A stretch of DNA of 64,000 nt from Adiantum capillus-veneris (taxonomy: Eukaryota > Streptophyta > Polypodiopsida > Polypodiales > Pteridaceae). A program made the translations under genes and the position numbers. The DNA lies in contig CM043952.1 of the NCBI GenBank assembly GCA_014529385.2, positions 54,454,119 through 54,518,118 of the forward strand, written 5' to 3'. The notes beneath the pieces are model-generated. The model was not told the origin of the DNA. It worked only from the letters and a program-made list of their open reading frames with translations, and ran no database searches. Positions 10,731 to 21,291 of the stretch are shown one piece after another; the first letter of the stretch is position 1; every line of letters starts with the position of its first letter.

Positions 10731-11022
10731 ACAAGTGCTCCACAAATGATGCTCTCAATACACAATGTATGACTACAAGACCCTAACCATTCTATTTATA
10801 GAATGTTAGGTTGAGGTAGGGCAAAATGTGTAACTGGTGCACAGAACATAAAAGCCCAAAAATGGCTAAAAATGTGTGCATCCAGCCAGGCTCAAAAAAT
10901 GACCGGCCGGACACATGCTAAGGTGTCCGCCCCTGCAATCTACATGATGTACGAAGGGTGGACAAACCAGGACAATCACTAGCCGTACATAATGGCGAAG
11001 CAACGGTGGTGTAACTCTAACA
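10683..11022 (-). mobile_element. Ty1/copia LTR, TG-end part (minus copy)
   Basis: On the minus strand it starts TGTTAGAGTTACACC immediately after a polypurine tract (AGAGGGGG, 11023-11030). It contains a TATAAATAGAA promoter box and ends in the (CT)n tract at 10683-10728. It is about 85-90% identical by eye to 15145-15480. The remainder of the LTR is displaced to 93-156 by the two LINE insertions. Confidence 0.8.
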
Positions 11023-11793
11023 CCCCCTCTGAGACAACACAAATGAGTCGAAGGTGAGAAGCCAAAGTCCGTTGAGGTACAGCCTTCGTGAAGATGTCTG
11101 TTGCATTGTCCGTTGTAGGGACATACTCCACATGAAGATCTCTAGCCAAAACCCGCTCCCGAACATAGTGGTATTGCACCTCAATGTGCTTTGTCCGAGC
11201 GTGAAAGATAGGGTTCATAGCAATAGCAATGCAACTTTGATTGTCGCACAAAAGACGAGTCGTAGCAATCTAGGGAAAACACAACTCTCCTAGTAATCTC
11301 CGTAGCCATATGGCCTAACAAGCCGCATAGCAAGCTGCTCTGTACTCCGTCTCCGTGGAAGATAGCGCAACGGTGGGTTGCCGCTTATTGCTCCATGAAA
11401 TGGGTCCCGAGCCGAGTGTGAAAACTACTCCTGTAGTAGAGCATCGACGAGTATCTGAAATTCCTGCCCAATCTGAAGCACACCAACCAAGTAAGGTGCA
11501 ACCCTTGGAGCGACCATAGAACACACCATGGTCCAGGGTTTGGCGAGTCTGGTAACTTCGTGACTCCAGAGGAAGAAACCGTAGAGTAGAGACAACTAGA
11601 TACTAACTTCTCCTTGCGAGGTGGGACCGCCTCTACCAAAGGAGAACTATCATCCACATCAAAATCGGAATCTCACATGGCATGATCGGGTGAAGTAACT
11701 GGCTGCGGGGTAGAGGGTACGAGAATAGGGATAGGGGTAGGTTCAGGTGTAGAGGGTGGACGAGGAGGAGGTAGGGGAGGTATAGGCTTGGAT
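11023..11793 (-). pseudogene. Ty1/copia pol fragment with internal deletion (minus copy)
   Basis: From the LTR inward on the minus strand, RNase H comes first. It shows the CDNQSCIAI, TKHIEVQYHYVRE and DIFTKA blocks at 10979-11251 and LLGWCASDWAG / SSTETEYRA at 11315-11524. A junction at about 11528-11534 follows, then the Ser/Pro-rich linker downstream of integrase (11535-11793). Compared with the plus copy, the whole RT region (equivalent to 13322-14625) is missing, and both breakpoints share TGG. Frameshifts and stops elsewhere confirm it is dead. It ends at about 11793 against the protease region of the opposite-strand copy. Confidence 0.75.
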
Positions 11794-11796
11794 TCA

Positions 11797-12250
11797 GGTA
11801 CTTGGGTTGTTGACAATGGAGCCACCACTCACATGACTCCCCAAGAGTCTTGGTTTAGCTACCTCACGGAGACTCATGAGTAGACCGTTACTATGGGTGA
11901 CAACCATGAGATTCCAGTGTCTAGCACAGGCCAGATTACCCTCTTTCCTTCTACCTCAGACCCGAAGTTCAGTTCAGTGGAGGCGCTTTACGTTCCGGAC
12001 ATGGCCTTCAACCTCCTCTCTGTGTCAAGTTTGGACTCTCAGGGAGCTGACATACACTTTGGGAGTGGCACAGTGACCATTTCTGATTCTATGAAAGGTA
12101 CTATCCTTGACCGCGGTGAGCGCGATGGTTCCCAAACCACCTCACTGCTCTTCTATCTCAAACCACGCAGTCTTCTTCTCTATGGCATGCACCATTTGGA
12201 CATCTATGCTATTAGCAGCTTCAACAGGCTGCTAGGACCTCTATAGTGGA
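11797..12250 (+). pseudogene. copia protease and GAG-pre-integrase region
   Basis: Reads TWVVDNGATTHMTP, the copia aspartic protease site where D-S/T-G-A is expected. Here the codons at 11812-11820 give Asp-Asn-Gly. An in-frame TAG follows at about 11881. Downstream ALYVPDMAFNLLSV is the typical flap-to-core sequence of copia protease, and LLYGMHHLDIYA begins the GAG-pre-integrase zinc-binding region. Inactive. Confidence 0.75.
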
Positions 12251-12254
12251 GGGT

Positions 12255-13110
12255 TTACCAGCGATATGCTCCTCATCAGGCGTATGCTAAGCTTGCCAGA
12301 TGGGCAAGCAACACAAGGTTGCCGTTTCGAAGCAGGCATCCAACAGAGCTTCGGCACCACTCGCACTGGTTCACATTGATCTATGTGGCCCGATGAGCAC
12401 TCCTCCATTTTCTGGCTCACAGTTTTTGCTTGTGCTTGTGGATGATTGCAGCAGGTACACTTGGGCTTCGTTCTCAAAGCTCAAGTCGGAGGCTTTCAGT
12501 TTCATTCGAAATTGGAAGACGATGGTTGAAAAGGAGAAGGACTTGCACGTTAAATGTATTCGCTCAGACAGAGGGGGTGAGTTCACCTCAAAGGACTTTG
12601 TACAGTGGTGCAAGTCAGAGGGCATCCAGCGCCAGCTGACTTTTCCTTACACTCCTTAGAACGGAGTTGTTGAGCGGAAGAATCAGACTGTCATGGAGAT
12701 GGCTCGTGGGATGCTTGCGCATGCTTCTTTTCCCTGGGCTTACTGGGCACAGACGTGCAACACAGCGGTTTACATCCAAAACCATTCTCCTACGCATGCT
12801 TTGCAAGACACGACTCCTTATCAGGCTTACTACGGGCGCAAGCCCTCGGTCTTACACTTTCGAGTTTTTGGGTGTCCGGCCTTTGTCCATGTGCCAAAGG
12901 AGAAGCGACAGACATTAGACTTGAAGGCGAAGAAGCTCATCTTCCTAGACTATTCACGAGAATCTGATGGATACCGGCTTTATGATCCTGACGCCAAGAC
13001 CACCACAGTTAGCCGTGATGTGTCTTTCATGGAGCTTTTCAGCACACCTCCAGAGGGGGCAACATCCAAGCCTATACCTTCCCTACCTCCTCCTTGTCCA
13101 CCTCCTACAC
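12255..13110 (+). pseudogene. copia integrase catalytic core
   Basis: Contains the N-terminal GKQHKVAVSK block, then HIDLCGP (first catalytic Asp), IRSDRGGEFTS (second Asp) and NGVVERKNQT (catalytic Glu), i.e. the DDE triad. C-terminal YYGRKPSVLHFRVFGC and LIFLDYSRESDGYRLYD are typical of copia integrases. A TAG at 12657-12659 replaces the Gln codon before NGVVERKN, a C-to-T type change. The frame otherwise continues to the Ser/Pro linker. Confidence 0.8.
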
Positions 13111-13141
13111 CTAACCCTACCCCTATTCCTGTTCCTGTACC

Positions 13142-13545
13142 CTCTACACCGCAGCTGGTTACTTCACCCGATCATGCCATGTCAGATTCGGATTCTGATA
13201 TGGATGATGGTTCTCCTTCAGTAGAGGCGGTCCCACCTCGCAAGGAGAAGTTAGTACCAGGTTGGCTCTACTCTACGGTTTCTTCCTCTGGAGTCACGAA
13301 GTTACTAGACTCGCCAAACCCTGGATAGCCTCGACGTTTTGCACACCTCTCCTTCCTCTACACCGCAGCCAGTTACTTCATCCGATCATGCCATGTCAGA
13401 TTCCGATGATGGTTCTCCTTCGGTGGAAGCGGTCCCACCTCGCAAGGAAAAGTACTTGGTTGGCTCTACTCTACAGTTTCTTCCCCTGAAGTCACGAAGT
13501 TACCAGATTCGCCAAACCCTGGACAGCCTCGACGTTCTGCATGCC
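13142..13545 (+). repeat. Tandem duplication (about 214-bp period) in the copia linker
   Basis: Two adjacent copies begin at CTCTACACCGCAGC (13142 and 13356) and run through the DHAMSDSD and PPRKEK segments to CTCGACGTTxTGCA. The second copy lacks about 15 bp of the Asp-Ser repeat. The minus copy has only one unit, so the duplication is specific to this copy or was removed by the deletion in the other. Confidence 0.7.
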
Positions 13546-13580
13546 TCAAGGAGAGGCAAGTTTATGACGGCGCAGAGTTT

Positions 13581-14385
13581 GTGAACTTTGCACTCATGTC
13601 TCAGATTCAGACTTCAACAGTTGAGCCTTCCTCGGTGGAGGAAGTACTCCAACATGATTGCTGGAAGCGTGCCATGCAAACAAAGCTGGACGCTATCGAG
13701 CGGAATAAAACCTGGACTTTGGTTCCCACGCCCAACAAGCGGAAGGTGGTTTCTACGAAATGGATTTTCAAGACAAAGTACAAGGCCAATGGTTCCCTTG
13801 ACAAACACAAGGCGAGACTTGTTGCTCGGGGTTTCACACAGCGACCAAGCGTGGACTTTGACAAGACCTTTGCTCCCACCGCTCGCATGACTACCATACG
13901 CACAGTGTTTGCTCTTGCAGCCAGCTTTGGTTGGCCTATCTTCCATATGGATGTCAAAAGTGCGTTTCTGAATGGAGATTTGGATAAAGAAGTTTATGTG
14001 GAGCAACCTCCTGGGTTTCGTATACCAAGCAAGAAGGATTGGGTCTATCAGTTGTGGAAAGCATTGTATGGACTGAAGCAGGTTGGACGACAGTGCTACC
14101 CTCATGAAGCTCAGGTTATGGCGTACTTCATCAGATTCCAACTGTTATGTTGTTTACAATGGCTCTTTGGTTGCGTTAGTGATTGTCTGTGGACAATCTC
14201 ATTTTCACAAGCTCATGGACCAACAGGATCAAGTCGATCGTGAAAGCTATGGAGACACGTTTCGAGATAACTGATCTTGAGCTTCTTCACTATTTTCTTG
14301 GATTCGAGATTTTTCAGACACCAGAGGGAATTTTCTTTTCTCAGCGGAAGTATGTGAAGGCTATCCTGGAGAGATTCTAGATGAC
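13581..14385 (+). pseudogene. copia reverse transcriptase
   Basis: Starts with the usual EALxxxxWxxAM-like segment (HDCWKRAMQTKLDAI) and NKTWTLVP, then KWIFKTKYKANGS, KARLVARGFTQ and HMDVKSAFLNGDL (first catalytic Asp). A frameshift near 14090 disrupts YGLKQ. The catalytic YVDD is degraded to SVDN at 14186-14197, followed by LIFTS, HYFLGFEI and QRKYVKAILERF with a TAG. Catalytically dead on two counts. Confidence 0.8.
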
Positions 14386-14459
14386 AAGATGCAGACCGAT
14401 TGGCACTCCTCTTGAGCCTGGAGAGAACATATCGCTTCACGATCCTTCCCCACAAATGG

Positions 14460-15120
14460 ACTTGGAGCAGTACAGGAACGTTGTTGGATGCCTCGTATGA
14501 CTGACTTATTCCCGACCAGACATCTGTTACATAGTTTCTGTCCTCAGTTTCTTCAACACCCGACCTCGTCAGCAACATTGGCAATGTGCCTAGCATACTT
14601 TGCGGTACATCAGCGGCACCTTGGACCATGGTGTGTTATATGGTCGCTCCAAGGGCTGCACCTTACTTGGTTGGTGCGATTCAGATTGGACACGAATTCC
14701 AGATACTCGGAACTCTACTACAGGAGTAGTTTTCACACTTGGCTCGGGACCCATTTCAGGGAGCAATAAGCGGCAACCCACCGCTGCGCTATCTTCCACA
14801 GAGGAGAGTACAGAGCAGCTTGCTATGCTGCTTGTGAGGCCATATGGCTACGGAGATTACTTAAAGAGTTGTGTTTTTCCCAGACTGCTACGACTCATCT
14901 TTTGTGCGATAATCAGAGTTGCATTACTATTGCCAAGAACCCTATCTTTCACGCTCAGACAAAGCACATTGAGGTGCAGTACCACTATGTTCGGGAGCGG
15001 GTTTTGGCTGAAGATCTTCATTTGGAGTATGTCCCTACAGCGGACAATGCAACAGACATCTTCACGAAGGCAGTACCTCAACGGACTTTGGCTTCTCACC
15101 TTCGACACATCTGTGTTGTC
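14460..15120 (+). pseudogene. copia RNase H
   Basis: Frames 14600-14810 and 14869-15120 hold VLYGRSKGCTLLGWCDSDW, GSNKRQPTAALSST, CDNQSCITIAKNPIFH, TKHIEVQYHYVRERV and DIFTKAVPQR, the standard copia RNase H blocks. A frameshift lies at the SSTE/EYR position. It is followed at once by the PPT and the 3' LTR. Confidence 0.8.
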
Positions 15121-15135
15121 TCAGCATCCGGTGCT

Positions 15136-15144
15136 GAGAGGGGG
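15136..15144 (+). other. Polypurine tract of copia plus copy
   Basis: GAGAGGGGG immediately precedes the TGTTGG LTR start at 15145. It primes plus-strand DNA synthesis in LTR retrotransposons. The minus copy has the same tract at 11023-11030. Confidence 0.7.
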
Positions 15145-15436
15145 TGTTGGAGTTACACCACCATTGCTTCGCCATTTTGTACGGCTAGTCATTGTCACGG
15201 ATTGGCCACCTATCGCACATCTGTAGTTTGCATGGGTGGACACTTTAGCACGTGTCCGGCCAATCATTTTTTGAGCCTGGCTGGGTGCACATTTTTAGCC
15301 ATTTTTGGGCTTTTATGTTTTTTTGCACCAATTACACATTTTACCCTACCTCAGCCTAAGATTCTATAAATAGAATGCTTAGGGTCTTGTAGTCATTCAA
15401 ATTGTGTATTGACAGCATCATTTGCAAAGCACTTCT

Positions 15437-15524
<88 letters not shown>

Positions 15525-15571
15525 GTTTTCGGCGTGCATGGCTCACACCCTCTCCGCTGCTCACTCTCACA
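15145..15571 (+). mobile_element. Ty1/copia 3' LTR (plus copy)
   Basis: About 427 bp from TGTTGGAGTTAC to CTCTCACA. It contains a TATA box (TATAAATAGAAT, starting near 15366), then an 82-bp (CT)n tract from 15439 to 15520 about 70 bp downstream, and a CT-rich unique tail 15521-15571. The end is defined by comparison with 93-156, where identity stops at the same CA. Confidence 0.8.
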
Positions 15572-16431
15572 CACTAGACCACCACCCATATCACTGCCAT
15601 GTGTCACTGCTCAGGCCAGAGTCCATCCAATGTGAACTCCATATGTCACGTGCATATCTAACTCTATGTGCATGTGGACAAGCTACTTCAGGTCCATGGT
15701 TCAGGTCAGCTTAGGAAGTGTTTTGGCACCTTTGTGAGCCTGTGCACAGGCCGTGCATGTCCAAGCACTTAAAGTAATTGCATATCCTCTGGTTGCACAC
15801 ACCATGATCATCAGCATGACATTCAGTAACCATCATGAGCATTTTACAGTGCACAAAACCCATTTTCCCTATTTATCCATTTTTCACTTATTATTAATAA
15901 GTGACTTTGTTGGGAAACTGGGTAGGGCAAATTTGCTAAGTTAATATAAAAGAAAACTAGCAATCACTCAGTAGAAGCAAAAGAAACCAAGAGAGCACAG
16001 GCAAACTCTGCAGCAGGCCCTCTAGCGTTTCTTCTCAGCAAGACTCAGCGTTTTCATCAAGCACATCAGCCCCAACACTGGAGATTTCAGCACTTGCACC
16101 AACGTTTCCTGCAGCCAGCATCAGCGTTTTTCAGCCAGCAGTTCGTAGCCACTTTTCGCCAGAAAAGCCCAGCTTTCTGCCCCACAGCAGCAGCATTTTT
16201 CAGCCCACATTCAGCAACATTTTCAACCTCTGAAAACAACACTTTTCAGCCATCAGTCGTCAACATCGTCATCACCGCCGCCGTCATCGACTTAGACCAT
16301 CATTGCATCATAGCATGAAGAACTTTGCATCAGCACCATTGTACTAGATTTGTGCAATCAATAGCATAAACTTCTCTCGCCATCGAGAGAGGGGCCCTTG
16401 GAGGAGGGTTTGACAACCGTCTGGTGTCGTA
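15572..16431. other. No gene seen; possible solo LTR-like sequence
   Basis: Mostly plain sequence. From 15909 (TGTTGGGAAACTGGG) with an ATATAAAAG box near 15945 it looks like the start of another LTR, but no second copy, PBS or clear end is visible in the window. Ser/Phe-Ala-rich short frames near 16094 are low complexity. Confidence 0.25.
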
Positions 16432-16454
16432 TCTCTCTCTCTCTCTCTCTCTCA
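16432..16454 (+). repeat. (CT)n microsatellite
   Basis: Short pure CT tract, next to a small inverted CTCTCGCC ATCGAGAG just upstream. Confidence 0.8.
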
Positions 16455-16670
16455 GCACCTTCATTCACAGTGTCATTCACTTTGTTTGTGATCATTTTAC
16501 TCTCTCACTAAAGGAACGGAAGGCTCTCCCTACCGTAAGTAAAAAGAACCCTTGAGCACAATTCGGAGCACTCATCTTTAGCAAAGTTCAACATTCACTT
16601 CCGCTGCACCTTACACCATACCAACTGTAACTAATTGCTTGTCCTGTGCCAATGACACTCTAGCCCTGCT

Positions 16671-16915
16671 ACAACCACCAGTTGCATTCCGTCTCCTTAA
16701 GATACATCCCAACATGATGCAACTTGAATTTTTTATTAAAGTTTCCGTTGGCAAAAGCAAATTCAAACTGTCCAATGAAAGACAATGCCTTGGAGATGTC
16801 TCTCCGTCCTGTGTAACTATCAAACTTGACATGCTTGTCATCGGATTTGAAAAATCACATCTTGTGGTTATCCTTCTTGAACTTGGGCTTCTCTTTAGCA
16901 TTACGTAGTAAGGTA
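16671..16915 (-). pseudogene. Retrotransposon gag fragment
   Basis: Read on the minus strand (the main matching frame lacks a start), the sequence gives FKKDNHKM, then SFIGQFEFAFANGNF, KLHHVGMYLK and ECNWWL. This is the pattern of a Ty3/gypsy-type gag core (a hydrophobic F-x-E-x-A segment followed by WW). It ends in a TAG directly after the WWL. Only about 80 residues remain and the N-terminal part is frameshifted. Moderate confidence because the fragment is short. Confidence 0.45.
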
Positions 16916-18310
16916 GTAGGCATTCTCTCTTTGAAGAAGACTTAGATACTGTATAAGCAGTGGAAGTAGTAGAGTATGATGGAGAAGATATAAAGACATC
17001 CTTGCTTTCATTCAACAGAGATGAGCTCTCAATTCCTTTTTTGACCACATCCGGAGCATAAAACTCTGTAGACCATTCCAGATTCCATTTCCAGAATCCC
17101 CGAGGCCTCCTTGCTTCTTCTCCACGATGGAGTACCTACAAAAAACACAAACACGAAAACAAAAACTTGTAGAGCGTGTTTACAAGCTTTACCTATAGCT
17201 CCAAGAACGGAAAAGCGACCTTTGCACGATCGCTCTATGCAATCACTTGCAGATTCCTGACGGTGTGGACTCCTTGTGCTAATGCTGGCATAACTGGGAG
17301 GGGAGAGAGAAGTGTTGGTTGCTTTTATAGGCCTCCAGAGCCGGCAAGAATAGATGGCGAGCTTCCCGCAACAATAGCACAAAATGGGGGCACTGGAATA
17401 GCAAGGAAAGAGGAGAGAGGGCTAGCGAGAGCTTCTACTGAAAGAAGAGAGAGTGCACCTTGTTTTTGTAGCCGTAAGTCACCCATCATATGACACATGA
17501 GAGTTGTCCGTTCTTGATGGCTTTTATCAATTCCAGTAAATCTACAGTTCTTAGCTTTTACAGTTCAAGTGTACACATTTAATCCTAATTTCAATCAATA
17601 CATAAGAAAATGGTCCACACAAAAAAGCTAGGGCTGCTAGGAAAAACGCTAGGGCTGCCTACCAACAAAGAAACACCACGGCTACCAGAAGGGTCTCAAA
17701 CTTATGTCCACTGGAACACCCAAGGAGGGCATCCCCCTCTCGTATTGAATTGCCCTGCTCTAGAGTATCCCCCTGGGCCCCTATATGGACCTATCTACAA
17801 GCTGCACGACCCAGCCTCCAAGCTCCACGACCAGGAAAAAAGGACACCAATAATAGGGGGGGCCAAGAAGTGGAAGCTACGGGCCCAAGGGCCCCGAGAC
17901 AACAAGGAAAAAATACCCAAGGGTAGAGGAGAATACATGGCGATGGAACAAAGGCAAAACCCTGAGCTAAACATAGCTAAACATATCCCAACATGAGAGA
18001 CCTACCTCACACTGACCGGACACAGCCACAAAACAGCCCTCACTCCCTAACACCTGTCCTTGGGAGGAATCGATACTGTCCTTGGGAGGAACTGGTACCG
18101 ATTGGACGAATCCAAAGAGATGTATGAACTCCCACAATAACAGGCTTCCATGCATCAAGTATACAAAAGAAAGGAAACAACAATACAAGCACATTTTTGT
18201 GTAGAAAAGCTGCTCTGGTTATGAGTTTGTGTATATGTACTCATTGTGCTTTTTCCCGAACAACAAGATAACACACCCATGTACACCCTACTTCAGCCTC
18301 TAATTGACAA
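16916..18310. other. No supported gene; low-complexity flank
   Basis: Several reading frames over 100 codons occur (for example 17029-17382 minus, 17610-17996 plus) but none shows a recognisable domain, intron signal or homologous copy here. The composition suggests decayed repeat sequence. Confidence 0.3.
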
Positions 18311-18315
18311 TAAAG

Positions 18316-18353
<38 letters not shown>
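18316..18353 (+). repeat. (CT)n microsatellite
   Basis: Pure CT tract following an AATAAA-like sequence (ACAATAAAGCA). A (GA)n tract follows 300 bp downstream (18638-18677), so the pair could form a hairpin. Confidence 0.85.
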
Positions 18354-18356
<3 letters not shown>

Positions 18357-18633
18357 CACACAAATCGACACCAAGAGTTGCTCAAGAGAAAAACTCGCCT
18401 GCAGTGAGGACAAGGGTATGGAGACAACATTTTCTGAGACGGGAAGAGCATATCCAGCCATGTCCCTCGCTACTGGAGAGAAGTTACCCGCTTTTAAGGT
18501 GCTGACCTTTTCGCCAACTTGGGCTGATGCATGGAGCTCATGCTGAGAGGATCTCGTACAGACCGTGCAAAATGGCCTGCCTTTTTTATGTAAAAAAATA
18601 GTAAATGAGCAACAAGCAGCAATGAAAGTAGTT

Positions 18634-18637
<4 letters not shown>

Positions 18638-18677
<40 letters not shown>
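18638..18677 (+). repeat. (GA)n microsatellite
   Basis: About 40 bp of GA, complementary in type to the CT tract at 18316-18353. Confidence 0.85.
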
Positions 18678-18679
<2 letters not shown>

Positions 18680-18680
<1 letters not shown>

Positions 18681-19377
18681 GTGTGTGTAACTATGTAGGG
18701 TTTGAGAAAATGATTGTATACAGCCGGCTTTGGGTCCCTTTTCGGAGAAGGTGAAAAATTATCTTTGATAAGGAAAATTCTCTATAGAATTGAACTTTTC
18801 AACTAAAAATCTTGAAATTTGACTTTGCCTAAAATCCTCCTTTGCAAACATTTGTATTTTGATTTGAGCAGGTTTTGGATAATGTGAACCTACTTGTTCT
18901 TGAGCCCTGTGTGTGTGTGCGTGCGTGCTTTACTAAGGAGAATATCAAGCACCATGCACCCTTCAGCAAATGACTCAAAATTTACACCAAATTATCTGAA
19001 CATTATTAGTTAGTGAAGAAATCAGAGAGCCATTATGCATCATTAGAACATAATTACTACCACAATAATGAGTATGGGAATCCCTTGAGGAGATATATCG
19101 AGTCCTATTATTCCCAAAAGCCACGCTAAATACAACAGCGACGACAAAGGGTAATTCAATTTAATTTAATCCTAAAATTAGTAATATCAAAGCATCAATA
19201 TACACTACTACCAAGTTCAGCACCTTAGGTATATTAAACCACAATATTTAACACCATTAATGAGCCAACTAGGACCCAAAAAGAACCTATGAAGAGGAGG
19301 TATTTTCAACAATCTCCTTAGTAGCTCGCAGCCACCATAGACTTCAATACAAGGTTAAAAGCCCAGCAAAGCGCCCT

Positions 19378-19384
<7 letters not shown>
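18680..19384. other. No gene seen
   Basis: AT-rich sequence with short (GT)n at 18910. No coding signal or repeat structure recognised. Confidence 0.4.

Positions 19385-19461
<77 letters not shown>
19385..19461 (+). repeat. (CT)n microsatellite upstream of a gag gene
   Basis: 77 bp of CT located about 180 bp before the first gag-like codons at 19640. This is the same arrangement (CT tract in a leader) as in the LTRs elsewhere in the window, but no LTR is recognised here. Confidence 0.8.
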
Positions 19462-19464
<3 letters not shown>

Positions 19465-19639
19465 TAGATCACCTTCCTAACCAACTAATCCCTTGAATGT
19501 CCAAGTTAAAGTGCGCCTCTCATCGGCGATCACTCTACCTTTCCCTATTGGTCCGACAAGCCCGGTACCTGACTCTATCGAATACATAATACACGTCCAT
19601 CGTAGGTGATGGGGTGTCCGTGAGCCGTGAGGGTTAACA

Positions 19640-20757
19640 GAGTTGCTCAAGGAATTTGAGCGACACTATCCTCAACTAACAAGGACAGAAAAGGCGACAC
19701 CAGAATCAAAGAAGACGGAGCTTTTTCTACAACTAGCAGGAAAAGAACTTCAAGAAAACTTGGAGCTTCTACTTGAAGACAAAGATGCTAAGCAAGGACT
19801 AAAGCCTAACTCGAATGATGTTGAAAATGCTATCTCACTACTTGCAAGCGGCAAAGAAGAAGAGACAAAATGGTAGTCACTACTTCTACTCCGACCTCCC
19901 TGGCTCTTGAAAAGATGGTAAAACCTTCTACTGTAGCTCCAAAAGTTGATGAATATGTGTTAAATGAGATTGTGAAAGGCATGCCTGAACTAAAGCTAAA
20001 ACTTGCAAAGCTTGAAGAAAAGGGACAACTATCATCACCGCCTTCAAGGCAAAGACAACAAACCAAAAAAGGGTTTGTTCACAGATGTATATGGTGTGAT
20101 AGCATTTATCATGTAAGAAGGGATCCTGTTAGTTTTAATGATTCTTTAAGAAAAGATGTTGTTTTCTTTAAGGATGGTAAGATCCACTCAAGGGAGATAG
20201 GTCTACCCTTCAGAACTAACTTTGGGAAGGGAGGAATGCAAAATTTAGTAGAGGATATGGCTTCTGACCATGCTTTATCTGCAGTTGAGGCTGCTACTTA
20301 TGGAGCAAAGATCGAGCACTCCAAGGGTTTTATGAGTAATGATGATGGTAGGTTGTGGCCCAATGTTGTGGAACTTTGTAGGAAAGGAAAGCTTACAAAC
20401 GAGATCCTACATGAGGCAAGGGATTGCATACGCCTAGAAACAGGATGGAATGATCCAGTGGATTCATTGTCAATGCATGCCTACATTAGAAAATGCCAAC
20501 AAAATGAGGCTATTGTAGAAGGGAAGCGCAGACGTGAGAATGATGATGAAGGACCATCAAAAAGAGCTTCTAGAAGTGCGGGAAGAAGCGACTCAATGCC
20601 TTCCCAAACACCCCTGACACAAGAAGCCTCTCCACCTGAATTACTCATGGAGGAGTCTACAGTAGGAAAGAAGAAAGAGCCAACAAAAGGTAAGCCAAAA
20701 TGCCCAACTTATAAACTACAATCTGGTATTGAGGTTGCTACAAATTTAAACAAATAG
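19640..20757 (+). pseudogene. Ty3/gypsy-type gag (frameshifted)
   Basis: Two overlapping frames join into one protein. 19643-19850 encodes FERHYPQLTRTEKAT and LFLQLAGKELQENLE, a capsid-like helical segment. 19870-20757 encodes the C-terminal 295 residues with a nucleocapsid-like knuckle, CIWCDSIYHVRRDP. A CCHC knuckle would have Cys where Pro stands, so the finger is broken. A conserved-looking GLPFRTNFGKGGMQNLVED block follows, then a Lys/Ser-rich tail ending TYKLQSGIE. A frameshift lies near 19850-19870. After 20757 the frame degrades and no pol is seen. This gag type resembles ones I associate with seed-free plant gypsy elements (family knowledge, not searched). Confidence 0.55.
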
Positions 20758-21238
20758 TGGGACAAAGGTTGAAACGAGCCCGAATGGAAACTTTGAGGAA
20801 ACAAAGCTCTACGAATCGACTTGAAGTTTATGTTGCCCTACCAAGGATCACCTCAATATAAGACAATGAGCCAAAAGATGACGTTTATGTTGCCGTGGAT
20901 GCTAAAGTCTCCTTTGATACCAATTGTTAAATTTAGGGTTACACAAAGATTGGAAAAGAAGAAGAAGAAGTTGAAGGCCACATAAGTCAAGAAGTAGTGT
21001 TACTTAGTGTGCAAGTACAAAAAGAACATAGAAGTATTGGAAGAGTTTTGCCTTGTTTTGCAGTTTTTATATGCATTTTTGTATAGGTATCACCATGCAC
21101 GTGCGATTGAGATGTACTTTGAATATCCCGAGCTCTTGCAAAGGCTTGCTTGAATGACTAGATTTTGGTTGTTTGCTAATTTCCTCCAATTGTTATGCAA
21201 TACATACTTACGTGGCAAACATGTACAAGTAAACCTTA

Positions 21239-21240
<2 letters not shown>
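20758..21240. other. Degenerate sequence after gag
   Basis: Probably decayed continuation of the gag/protease region (Lys-rich fragments near 20940), but no motif survives. Confidence 0.3.

Positions 21241-21241
<1 letters not shown>

Positions 21242-21289
<48 letters not shown>
21242..21289 (+). repeat. (CT)n microsatellite
   Basis: 48-bp CT tract. Confidence 0.85.

Positions 21290-21291
<2 letters not shown>

Larger units (their letters stand above)
11794..15571 (+). mobile_element. Ty1/copia element, plus copy, 5' LTR and gag missing
   Basis: Order: protease, integrase, linker, reverse transcriptase, RNase H, PPT and 3' LTR, the standard copia order. The element starts abruptly at the protease (about 11794), where it fuses to the inverted minus copy. 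Numerous stops and frameshifts are present. The arms 10683-11793 and 13068-15480 are inverted copies of each other apart from the 1.3-kb deletion. Confidence 0.85.

Noticed and set aside
10232-10772. Long proline/histidine/threonine and Arg-Glu reading frames
   Set aside because: Produced by (GT)n, G-runs and (GA)n. No composition or conservation supporting a protein.
17029-17382. 117-codon minus-strand frame next to the gag fragment
   Set aside because: Hydrophobic repeats from an ACAAAAAC-type tract. No gag motif in this frame.
17610-17996. 128-codon plus-strand frame
   Set aside because: Lys/Pro/Gly-rich with no domain, no intron context and no second copy. Cannot be distinguished from chance.
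18316-18677. Transcribed hairpin gene from the CT/GA pair
   Set aside because: Pairing is only of simple repeats, with no unique complementary sequence between or around them.
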